Source: Tessaracoccus sp.
GTDB lineage: Bacteria > Actinomycetota > Actinomycetes > Propionibacteriales > Propionibacteriaceae
Reading direction: 5' to 3'
Length of the DNA stretch: 64,000 nt
NCBI RefSeq assembly: GCF_016714275.1
Contig: NZ_JADJNP010000002.1
Span: forward strand, 248,001 to 312,000
A program made the position numbers and the translations under genes. Of the stretch, positions 35,893 through 43,269 are shown in pieces (position 1 is the stretch's first letter; every line of letters begins with the position of its first letter). A model generated the notes under the pieces. That model made no database searches and was not told where the DNA came from. It saw only the letters and a program-made list of their open reading frames with translations.

Positions 35893-37221
35893 ATGTCCAG
35901 CAACAACCCCTTCGGGGGCTTCGACTTCGAGCAGCTGCGCAAGATGCTCGAGCAGCTCGGGTTCGGCGACGCCGAGAACCTGAACCTCGAGGACCTGGTG
36001 ACACAGGTCAGCAAGATGCAGGGCGGCGCCATGTTCGGCATGACGAACGCCGATCGCGACCCCGATGCGGCCTGGCGCACCACCTTGACCGCGGCAAAGC
36101 AGTTGGCGGCGGAATCGGGCGCCGACCCCGCGCTCACACCCGAGGAACGCGCCGCCGTCATCGATGCGGAACGCCTCGCGCAGTCCTGGCTCAGCGCCGC
36201 CACGGCGTTCCCCGAGTCCGGCCGCCCGGCGCGCGCCGTCACCCGCGGCGCCTGGCTCGACGAAACCGGCGACGGGTGGCGTCGCACCATCGAACCCATC
36301 ATCGAAGGACTTGCGGACGCGCTGGAGCGCGGCACCGCCGCGGAGCAGGACGACCGTCCCGAGTTGCAGTCCATGACGCAGATGTTCGCGCCGATGCTGC
36401 GGCAGTCGGCGTCGATGATCTACCGCGATCGCCTGAAGCGAGAACTGGCGCAGGTGGCCGGCGACATCCTCACCGGCACCGAGCTCGGCGTCAACCTGCT
36501 GAATTCCTCCGACGTCGTCCTTCTGCCCGCGAACGTGGCGCAGTTCACGCGCGACCTCGACACCTCCGACTCCGACGTCGTGCTCTTTCTCCTTCTCAGG
36601 GAGGCGGCGCGTCAGCGGCTGTTCCACGCGGTCGCCTGGCTGACGCCGCAGCTGGGCGCGATGCTGGCGCACTTCGCCCGTGAGATCACTATCGACTTCG
36701 ACGCCATCGCCGAGCAGTTCAGCCCCGAGTCCCTCAGCGGGCTGTCGATCGAGGATGTCGTTGCCGTCGGGGAGTCGGTTCGCGGATCCTTCTTCCGCCC
36801 CACCCGGACGCCCACCCAGGTAGAGATCCTGGAACGGCTCCAGGTGCTGCTCGCGCTCGTCGAGGGCTGGGTTGACCACGTCGTCGCCCAGGCCACCGCG
36901 CAATGGATGCCGAACGCCCCGCAGCTGGAGGAGATCGTGCATCGCCGTCGTGCCTCAGGCACGGCCGTCACAAGCGTGTTCACCGAGCTTCTCGGGCTCG
37001 ACCTCCATCCCCGGCTGGTCAGGGACGCGAAGAATCTGTGGGCCGCGCTGCTGCACCACCGCGGTGCCGAGGGCCGCGACGCCGTTTGGGGCCACCCCGA
37101 CATGCTGCCGACCGCGGCCCAACTGGCCGACCCGCTTCCCTTCGCGGCGGGCCAGCTCGCCGCGGCCGATGCCCCTGAGGACGACCTTGACGCCGAGCTG
37201 CGCAAGCTTCTGGGCGGGTAA
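35893..37221 (+). CDS. DUF2342 zinc-dependent metalloprotease-like protein (F420-associated family)
   Basis: This 442-residue protein is of the actinobacterial family annotated as zinc-dependent metalloprotease / coenzyme F420 biosynthesis-associated (TIGR03624-type). The N-terminal NPFGGFDFEQLRKMLEQLGF, the central block LLLREAARQRLFHAVAWLTP and the C-terminal TELLGLDLHPRLVRDAKNLW with GHPDMLPTAAQLADPLPF are typical. The classical HEXXH is not obvious: the helix reads REAARQRLF, so protease activity is not assured. ATG 35893 follows a strong AAGGAGGG. It is divergent from the PDZ-S16 protease, as for Rv3195/Rv3194c in M. tuberculosis (from memory). Confidence 0.85.
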   Translation: MSSNNPFGGFDFEQLRKMLEQLGFGDAENLNLEDLVTQVSKMQGGAMFGMTNADRDPDAAWRTTLTAAKQLAAESGADPALTPEERAAVIDAERLAQSWLSAATAFPESGRPARAVTRGAWLDETGDGWRRTIEPIIEGLADALERGTAAEQDDRPELQSMTQMFAPMLRQSASMIYRDRLKRELAQVAGDILTGTELGVNLLNSSDVVLLPANVAQFTRDLDTSDSDVVLFLLLREAARQRLFHAVAWLTPQLGAMLAHFAREITIDFDAIAEQFSPESLSGLSIEDVVAVGESVRGSFFRPTRTPTQVEILERLQVLLALVEGWVDHVVAQATAQWMPNAPQLEEIVHRRRASGTAVTSVFTELLGLDLHPRLVRDAKNLWAALLHHRGAEGRDAVWGHPDMLPTAAQLADPLPFAAGQLAAADAPEDDLDAELRKLLGG

Positions 37222-37265
37222 CATCCTTGACGCGCTACCCGTCCGGCGGCCAGACTGTGTGCCGA

Positions 37266-37318
37266 GAGTCCCGGTCGGGTCGGTTCGCAGGGGAAGGCGG
37301 ACCGAAACGCCGGGACTC
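37266..37318 (+). terminator. Hairpin terminator after DUF2342 gene
   Basis: GAGTCCCGG at 37266-37274 pairs perfectly with CCGGGACTC at 37310-37318; inside, TCGGTTCGC can pair with GCGGACCGA. It lies 45 bp after the stop. No T tract. Confidence 0.6.
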
Positions 37319-37362
37319 CGTCCTGTAACGGTGTGTCGGCGCGTTCGTGAGCGGTCGGCCAC

Positions 37363-37368
37363 TACAGT
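37363..37368 (+). promoter_or_regulatory. Possible -10 box (TACAGT) for DUF5679 gene
   Basis: TACAGT lies about 48 bp before the DUF5679 start in an otherwise gene-free 194-bp gap and resembles actinobacterial -10 boxes. The -35 is unclear. Confidence 0.35.
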
Positions 37369-37415
37369 GAACAGGTCGCCTGAGCGCACTCAGGCAACCC
37401 GAACAAGGAGGAAAT

Positions 37416-37577
37416 ATGGCTGAAGAGACCTTCGAGGGCTCGTTCTACTGCGTCAAGTGCAAGGAAAAGCGCGACGCCAAGGGCGACGTGGTCGTCAACG
37501 CCAAGGGCACCAAGATGGCTAAGGGCAAGTGCCCTGTGTGCGGCACCAACCTCAACCGAATCCTCGGCAAGGCCTGA
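37416..37577 (+). CDS. DUF5679 small zinc-ribbon protein
   Basis: This 53-residue protein begins MAEETFEGSFYCVKCKEKRD and ends with CPVCGTNLNRILGKA. The two CxxC pairs (CVKC and CPVC) about 22 residues apart form a zinc ribbon, the mark of the DUF5679 family of tiny actinobacterial proteins. A perfect AAGGAGG sits 5 bp before the ATG, suggesting strong translation. A hairpin terminator follows 16 bp after the stop, so it is a single-gene transcript. The role is unknown; nucleic-acid or ribosome contact is only a guess. Confidence 0.88.
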   Translation: MAEETFEGSFYCVKCKEKRDAKGDVVVNAKGTKMAKGKCPVCGTNLNRILGKA

Positions 37578-37592
37578 TCGAAAAGATCCTGA

Positions 37593-37628
37593 AAACGGGG
37601 CGGAGAGCTTTGGCTCGCCGCCCCGTTT
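37593..37628 (+). terminator. Rho-independent terminator after DUF5679 gene
   Basis: AAACGGGGCGG pairs with CCGCCCCGTTT (11 bp) around a 14-base loop, followed by GTTGCCCC. Confidence 0.85.
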
Positions 37629-37721
37629 GTTGCCCCTGACCCATCCGGCCGTGCACTCCCCTCGAGCCTGTTGCCACTGATTGTTCCGGGCCGCGAGGCA
37701 CGAGCGCCCGTATCCGCGCCA

Positions 37722-37773
37722 TACTGAGCCGAAGCGCGCCGTCGTGTCGAAGTGAAATCGATGAACCCGGCCC
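37722..37773 (+). repeat. Dispersed intergenic repeat, left copy
   Basis: The unit runs TACTGAGCCG...GTGTCGAA...CGATGAACCCGGCCC. A related unit in the same orientation follows at 38504-38563, so the two flank the E1-like gene as imperfect direct repeats. Confidence 0.55.
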
Positions 37774-37858
37774 ATAGGTGTTGTCCGAACCGACGAAGGT
37801 GTTGTCCGACGCCGCGTAGTTGTCGCGCGACGGACGCCGCTCCGGCAATGCTCCCGCC

Positions 37859-38359
37859 ATGGCATCTATCGTCGTGCTCGGGTCCGAGCTCCGCGCGGGC
37901 CTCATCACGGCCGCCCTCAGTCGCGCAGGCTATTCCGCCCGCTGTCTCTCGCCGGAGCTCGCACACCGCTCCCCTGGGCACACGGCTGACGCGCTGGCGA
38001 TCATGCTCTGGCCTCCTGGCATTCACCCCGCCGTCGAGGCCGAGCATCATGCGGGCGGCTCCGGCGCTCTCCACGCCTGGTGGGACGGCTCCTTCGCGGA
38101 GGTCGGACCGTTCGTCACACCGGGTGTGGGTCCCTGCCCCTTATGCCTCGGCGCGCGAGGTCCGCTCCCCCAACCTGGACACGACCCAGCCCTCGCCGCC
38201 TGGGTCGCCGCCACGGTGACGCTCACCGTCCACGGTCTGCTCACGCTGGGACGCACGACCCTGACCGGTGCGAGCCTCACCTGGGACACGAGACGGCCGG
38301 GCATCACCGCCCACGTCTGGCAACGTCGCGACGACTGCGCCGCGGCTGGCTGCACCTGA
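37859..38359 (+). CDS. Stand-alone E1/cyclodehydratase-like protein (TOMM leader-binding type, Rv3196-like position)
   Basis: This 166-residue protein has an N-terminal Rossmann-like start (SIVVLGSELRAGLITAALSR) and a C-terminal half that follows the pattern of TIGR03882-type 'bacteriocin cyclodehydratase' / E1-like proteins: EVGPFVTPGVGPCPLCL, a helical ALAAWVAATVTLTVHGLL, a beta hairpin LTWDTRRPGITAHVW and a terminal Cys pair DDCAAAGC. The CPLC and DDC...C cysteines probably bind zinc. At 166 residues it is short for the family. No YcaO, dehydrogenase or precursor peptide gene is nearby, so thiazole/oxazole peptide synthesis is not supported. The place next to DUF2342 mirrors M. tuberculosis Rv3196 (from memory). 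ATG 37859 gives the natural beta-strand start. Confidence 0.62.
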   Translation: MASIVVLGSELRAGLITAALSRAGYSARCLSPELAHRSPGHTADALAIMLWPPGIHPAVEAEHHAGGSGALHAWWDGSFAEVGPFVTPGVGPCPLCLGARGPLPQPGHDPALAAWVAATVTLTVHGLLTLGRTTLTGASLTWDTRRPGITAHVWQRRDDCAAAGCT

Positions 38360-38396
38360 GGCCATCCGCCGCCGGCCCGGACGGAGACCGCCACTG

Positions 38397-38563
38397 CTGG
38401 TTGAGCCGGCGGAGGCACCCCGCGCTGGTTGAGCCGGACGTGGGCGCGTCCGACTGGCCGAGCCGGACGGCGGCGAAGCCGACCGCGACTCGTGTCGCGC
38501 CCGTACTGAGCCGGGCCGCAAGCGAAGCGCGGCGTCCGCGTCGAAACCAATGAACCCGCGCCC
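38397..38563 (+). repeat. Cluster of TTGAGCCGG-type repeats with second dispersed repeat copy
   Basis: The 278-bp gap 38360-38637 holds no gene. CTGGTTGAGCCGG occurs twice (about 38398 and 38428), then the degenerate CTGGCCGAGCCGG and GTACTGAGCCGG, ending with GTCGAAACCAATGAACCCG. The unit 38504-38563 matches the copy at 37722-37773. Such TTGAGC...GTCGAAACC units are familiar intergenic repeats in high-GC actinobacteria. Confidence 0.55.
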
Positions 38564-38637
38564 GGTTCGAGGACCCGGCCACAACACTCAAACCCTAACC
38601 AGACCGTTATTAAATCGTTACCTGACAAGGGATCGGA

Positions 38638-40585
38638 ATGGGGAGCGCAAGCGAAAAAATGTCTGACCCGTTCTCTAGCGTGGTGTTCATGAAGGACACC
38701 GCACTCACCACCGCGAGGGAAGCCGCGCAGCGGCTCTCCGCTGCCGAGCACGGTCGTCGACGGTGTGAGGCCGGGAAGGTCGAAGCCCTGTGTGATCTGG
38801 CCGTCGCGTACAACCTGGACGATGAGGAGTTGTTCATCGACATCCTTGTCGACCAGCGGATCCAGATCGGCGGTACCGGCACGCCGCTGGTCTCAGAGAT
38901 GGTGTCGCTGGAGATCGCCGCCCTTCTCGGTATCCCCGCCATACACGCCGCCACGGAGCTGTCGTCCGCGCTGGATCTGAAGTACCGGCACCCTCGGCTG
39001 TACGAAGCAGTGATCAACCTCGAGGTAGAGGTGGATCGGGCGGTGATGATGACCACCCGCTGCCGGGACCTTCACCCGATCCTGTTGGACGAGATCACCG
39101 ACGCCTGGCTCCGCCAACAGCACAAGTTGACCTGGACGCAGGCCAAGAAACTCATCGACCGGCTCGTGATCCAGGCCGACCCCCCGCTTGCCGCGAAGAA
39201 GGAGACGGATGCCCGGTCACGGCGCGGGGTCTGGGTATGGGGTCTGAACGAAGGCGTGATGCAACCTCACCGGCGTCCTCGACGTCCTCGACGCCCGCTT
39301 CCTGGACGCCCGGCTCACCGAGCTGGCCGGGCTGATCGAGCCCCACTACCCGGGACTCACTATCGATCAGCGTCGGGCGAAAGCCGCTGGTGTCCTCGCG
39401 AACCCCGCCTACGCGCTCGCTCTCCTTCAGGAGGCCGCGCAGCCCGAGTTGCTGGACCAGAACACGATCGACCTACTCGGGAAGATCGTCAACAGTTGCG
39501 ACTGGGTCCGCGCAGCCACCACAGCAACGCCGGCCGGCGGCACAGCTTGTGAGACGTCGATGGGCTCCTCTACGACGCCAAGCAGCACCGTGACACCAAC
39601 CAGCACCGCGTCGCAGGCCGACACCGCGTTGCTGGCTGGCGCCGCGCCGCCGGCTACGAGCGGCGATCCTGACAGTGGGCAGTGGCAACTCACCGACCGA
39701 GACGTCCAACCCCGCTACATCGGACAACCGCTACCCGAGCATCTACGCGGGCGGCCCGGAAACGTTGAGCGGGGCCGGGCCCATCCCGACGGCACCCCCT
39801 GCACAGGACTCCTTGCCTGTCCCCACGCACCCGCATCGACAACGTCGACGTCTGCGGGGGTCATGCCGCGTAGTGGCAGCCACGAGCGTGTCCACGGTCT
39901 CGGAGAGGACTCCGCACGCGATCAGGCTCGAGGGATGGAGTATGCCCACGGGCCCGACTGTGACTGCCCAGACCAGCCCCGGACCCAACGACTCGACCCC
40001 CACGAATGCGCCGGACACCACTGCGGCACCATCCACGTACCCGTAGCGAAGCTCCGCCCCACCCTGGGGATCGCGGTCCACATCAACACCGACACCCTCG
40101 GACAATTGGATCCCGCCGCCAGAGTGGAGAAAGCCGGCACCCTCACCACCACCCTCCTCGCACACCTACTCCGCGAAGGCCACGACATCGACATCAAGGC
40201 GCAGCCCGTGATCGATCTCCCGAACCTCACACCCGCCGACGGGTATGTTCCATCCCAGACCATACGCCGCGGCCTGATCCTCGCGTTCCCGACAGAACCC
40301 TTCCCGTTCTCCCAACGAGACTCCCACGGCCTGGACCTGCATCACACCATCGCCTATCAGCCCGGGAAGCCCGGCCAGACAGCAGTGGAGAACCTCGCAC
40401 CACTCAGTCGGAAGGTGCACAGGGCCAAGACCGCCGGGTATTGGGTGATGCACCAACCAGAACCCGGCAGGATCGAATGGCGCTCCCCACTCGGCTACCG
40501 CTACGACGTCACCCCCTTCGGCACCGAACGCTGCCAACCGATCCACATCGACCTCAACGACCACACCAGCGCCGCTGTCGCCTGA
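38638..40585 (+). pseudogene. DUF222 HNH endonuclease-like gene, frameshifted
   Basis: The first frame (38638 to about 39260) carries the DUF222 helical region (VEALCDLAVAYNLDDEELF, LEIAALLGIPAIHAATELSS, RHPRLYEAVINLEVEVDRAV). At about 39262 one extra base (GTGATG-C-AACCTC) breaks the frame. The next frame continues NLTGVLDVLDARFLDARLTE and then, after a long low-complexity Thr/Ser/Ala/Pro linker, the HNH-like end HGLDLHHTIAYQPGKPGQTA with ENLAPLSRKVHRAKTAGYW. These multi-copy proteins may be mobile-element or mobile-intron-related nucleases; their role is uncertain. GGGATCGGA precedes 38638; an ATG at 38689 is an alternative. Confidence 0.8.
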
Positions 40586-40617
40586 CCCGGGCCGGGCGCT
40601 ACCCGCGAAAGCACGTC

Positions 40618-41148
40618 TCAGACCACTGCTGGAGCCACACTCCACCGCAACGAGGGCCCAGCCACCGCCACGGGCAAGCCAGTGACAGCGGCTGCATAGC
40701 TACGCAAGCACAGACCGGGACCGTCGAAGATCCGGTCAGTCTCGTATGGCCCCGGCTGCAACGAGAAGCAGGTGAACCGACGTAGGTAGTAGTCGATCCA
40801 GAGGCCGTCGAAAGTCACCGGACACGCCGCGAACGCGCGCGGCCCAGGCAGCGATGCGACCCACTGCGCGAAGTCGGCCATAACTACGGGCGCCGGCAGG
40901 GGATCTGTCGTAGCTGCGGCCCACGCAGCGGGGTGCTCAGAAGTGAACCAAGCCAATGTCAACTCGTTAGGTGCAGCCCCAGGCAGCGGCTCAAAGACCG
41001 CCTCAAAGATACCGATCTCGGTCCCTCGGGCATCAACCGCGACAGAGGCAGACGAGCGCATGGAGTTCACTCCGGGGCAGGGGCCGTCGGTCTCGATGTC
41101 CGTTACGACGTAGGTCCACGTGTCGGCATACACCTGGCCATTCTGCAT
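40618..41148 (-). CDS. DEDD-type 3'-5' exonuclease-like protein, probably truncated
   Basis: This 176-residue protein has an Exo I-like motif VVTDIETDG (about 14-22) and an Exo II-like segment AACPVTFDGLWIDYYLRRF (about 108-126), as in RNase T/DnaQ-fold nucleases. The Exo III motif (H/Y-x-A-x-x-D) expected near the end is missing: the frame stops at RWSVAPAVV after LCLRSYAAAVTG. The 3' end lies 32 bp from the end of the converging DUF222-HNH pseudogene, so the last part may have been lost by insertion or rearrangement. Its ATG overlaps the uvrD2 stop (TAATG), so it may be translated after uvrD2. Confidence 0.6.
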   Translation of the reverse strand: MQNGQVYADTWTYVVTDIETDGPCPGVNSMRSSASVAVDARGTEIGIFEAVFEPLPGAAPNELTLAWFTSEHPAAWAAATTDPLPAPVVMADFAQWVASLPGPRAFAACPVTFDGLWIDYYLRRFTCFSLQPGPYETDRIFDGPGLCLRSYAAAVTGLPVAVAGPSLRWSVAPAVV

Positions 41149-43172
41149 TAGTCGGCCGCGAGGACCGCGAGCACTCCGGCACCGTACTTGGCCACCTTGG
41201 AGGGGCCGATCCCGGGAAGGCGGAGCAGCGCGGCCTCATCGCGCGGGGCCGACTCCGCGATGGCTTGCAGCGTCGCGTCCGTGAAGACCACGAAGGCGGG
41301 CACCTTCGCCTCGTCGGCGGTTGCCTTCCGCCATGCCCGGAGGCGCTCGAAGAGCGCCTCGTCGTAGTCGACCTCGCAGTCGAGGTGACGGCTCAGCTTC
41401 CGCTCGGCCGCCGACTCCAACCGATTTCCGCACACCCGGCACGCACGCGACCGGGACGACGTGCGGGGCGCCGGCGGCTTGCCGACCGTCGCCGGGCCGG
41501 TGACCTGGTCGGCGATGAAACGCGAGCGCGTCGCCGACCCCCTCGACGCCGACCAACTGACCCGCAGCGCACGCTTGGCCCGGGTGAAGCCGACGTAGAG
41601 CAGCCGACGCTCCTCGGAAAGCGCCGGTTCCTCCTGGCTCAGCACGAACGGGATCATGCCCTCGCGGACGCCGACGATCGCCACGCCGTCCCACTCCAGG
41701 CCCTTGGCTGCGTGGAGGGTCGCGAGCGTGACCGCGGAGGCGACGGGGCTTGCCTGCCAGGAGGCACGCTCCTGCAGCCAGGCCGACGCCTCCGGCACCG
41801 ACCAGTCCTCTCGACGGTCCTCCTCGTCCAGCACCATCGTGCGCAGCGCGGTCAGGGACTCCCACCGCTCCCGCTGCCGCCCCTGGCCCGACGGCGCCTC
41901 CGCCCGCCAGCCGAGGCCCTGCAGCACGCCGTCGACCGCCTCGTCGGCGGGTGTCTCCGGCGCACGCTCCGCCAGCCGACCCAGCTCGAGGATGGCCTGG
42001 CGCACCTCTGCCCGGTCGTAGAACCGCTCGGTCCCGCGCACCGTGTAGGGCACGCCCGCCTCGGTCAGTGCGGCCTCGAGTGCCGGCGACTGCGCGTTGA
42101 TCCGGTACAGCACCGCCAACTCCTTCCACGGCGTTCCCGCCGCGTGCTGCGCGCGCAGCCAGACAGCGACGTCGGCCGCCTCCGTCGCCTCGTCCGCAGC
42201 CCCGTGGAAGGTCGGCGCGGGGCCGGAGGATCGCGTCGGTCTGAGCGCGCCCAGCCCGCCGGGTCGCACGCGCAGCACCTTGTTCGCCGACGCGAGCACC
42301 TCCGGGGTCGATCGGTAGTTGCGCACCAGCCGCACGGTGCGGGCATCCCGGTGCTCGCCCGCGAAGCCGCGCAAATACGCGGCGTCGGCGCCCGCGAACG
42401 AATGGATGGCCTGGTTCGGGTCGCCGACGACGCACACGTCGTCGCGACCGTCGACCCAGAGCGAGATGAGCTTGTGCTGCAGCGCGGAGACGTCCTGGTA
42501 CTCGTCGACGACGAAGTGGCGGTAGGTGCCGCGGATGGTATCCGCGATCTCGGGATGCTCGGCCAGCAGCACCGCGTTGCACATGAGGATGTCGGTGAAG
42601 TCGACGCTGCCCTCGGTCAGCTTCAACTTCTCGTACTGCGCCATCACGGCCGCCACCTGCGAGGGCGTCGCCCCTGCGACGGAGCGGGCGCCGGCAACCT
42701 CTGGATAGCGGGCGGCCGACACGTTGCTGGTCTTCGCCCACGAGATCTCGGAACCGAGATCCCGGATAAGGGCCTGATCCGAACTCGCCAGGACCTGGTG
42801 GGTGGCGCGCGCGACGAGCCCGAACGTGTTCTCCGCGACCCGGGGGAACTCGACGCCGTAAGCCTGTGGCCAGAAGAACTGACACTGCCGCAGCGCCGCG
42901 GAATGAATGGTCCGCGCCTGCGCCGCCCGAACGCCGAGGCCCGCGAGCCGGCTGCGCATCTCTCCTGCAGCGCGGGTGGTGAACGTGACGGCGAGAGTCG
43001 CGGAGGCTTGATAACGCCCGGTGGCCACCGCGTAGGCCACCCGGTGCGTGATCGCCCTCGTCTTGCCCGTGCCCGCGCCCGCGAGCACGACGACGGGCGC
43101 ATCCAACAACGTCGCGACCTCCCGCTGCTCGGGGTCCAGCGCATCAAGGATCAACTCACTCACGCCCGCCAT
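41148..43172 (-). CDS. ATP-dependent DNA helicase UvrD2-like with HRDC domain
   Basis: This 674-residue SF1A helicase has Walker A VVVLAGAGTGKTRAITHRVA, Walker B HFVVDEYQDVSALQHKLI, the QxxR-like VRNYRSTPEVL, motif V-VI TLHAAKGLEWDGVAIVGVRE and LLYVGFTRAKRALRVSW. A zinc-binding cysteine cluster follows (CRVCGNRLE then RHLDCEVDYD) and a C-terminal HRDC domain ending LLRLPGIGPSKVAKYGAGVL. Mycobacterial UvrD2 has four cysteines in the cluster; here one position seems to be His. ATG 43172 (MAGVSELILDALDPEQREVA) is chosen over upstream in-frame starts that overlap recC. It unwinds DNA in repair or replication. Confidence 0.9.
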   Translation of the reverse strand: MAGVSELILDALDPEQREVATLLDAPVVVLAGAGTGKTRAITHRVAYAVATGRYQASATLAVTFTTRAAGEMRSRLAGLGVRAAQARTIHSAALRQCQFFWPQAYGVEFPRVAENTFGLVARATHQVLASSDQALIRDLGSEISWAKTSNVSAARYPEVAGARSVAGATPSQVAAVMAQYEKLKLTEGSVDFTDILMCNAVLLAEHPEIADTIRGTYRHFVVDEYQDVSALQHKLISLWVDGRDDVCVVGDPNQAIHSFAGADAAYLRGFAGEHRDARTVRLVRNYRSTPEVLASANKVLRVRPGGLGALRPTRSSGPAPTFHGAADEATEAADVAVWLRAQHAAGTPWKELAVLYRINAQSPALEAALTEAGVPYTVRGTERFYDRAEVRQAILELGRLAERAPETPADEAVDGVLQGLGWRAEAPSGQGRQRERWESLTALRTMVLDEEDRREDWSVPEASAWLQERASWQASPVASAVTLATLHAAKGLEWDGVAIVGVREGMIPFVLSQEEPALSEERRLLYVGFTRAKRALRVSWSASRGSATRSRFIADQVTGPATVGKPPAPRTSSRSRACRVCGNRLESAAERKLSRHLDCEVDYDEALFERLRAWRKATADEAKVPAFVVFTDATLQAIAESAPRDEAALLRLPGIGPSKVAKYGAGVLAVLAAD

Positions 43173-43269
43173 TGTGGCGGGCGCCACCGACAAACCCGAA
43201 CCACCGGCCGGGAAGTTTTGTCTGAAGGGGCAGATAGGGTTGCCCCGACGTCGGAGGAGGTGATCGGAC

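Noticed and set aside
35893..37221. Assigning coenzyme F420 biosynthesis to the DUF2342 protein
   Set aside because: The link is only phylogenetic; no F420 gene is nearby and the zinc motif is degenerate.
38397..38480. CRISPR-like short repeats (TTGAGCCGG units)
   Set aside because: Only two or three degenerate units with uneven spacing and no cas genes.
37722..38563. A composite transposon bounded by the two direct repeats around the E1-like gene
   Set aside because: No transposase, no target duplication and the repeats are imperfect; the gene position matches conserved synteny, so local repeat spread is simpler.
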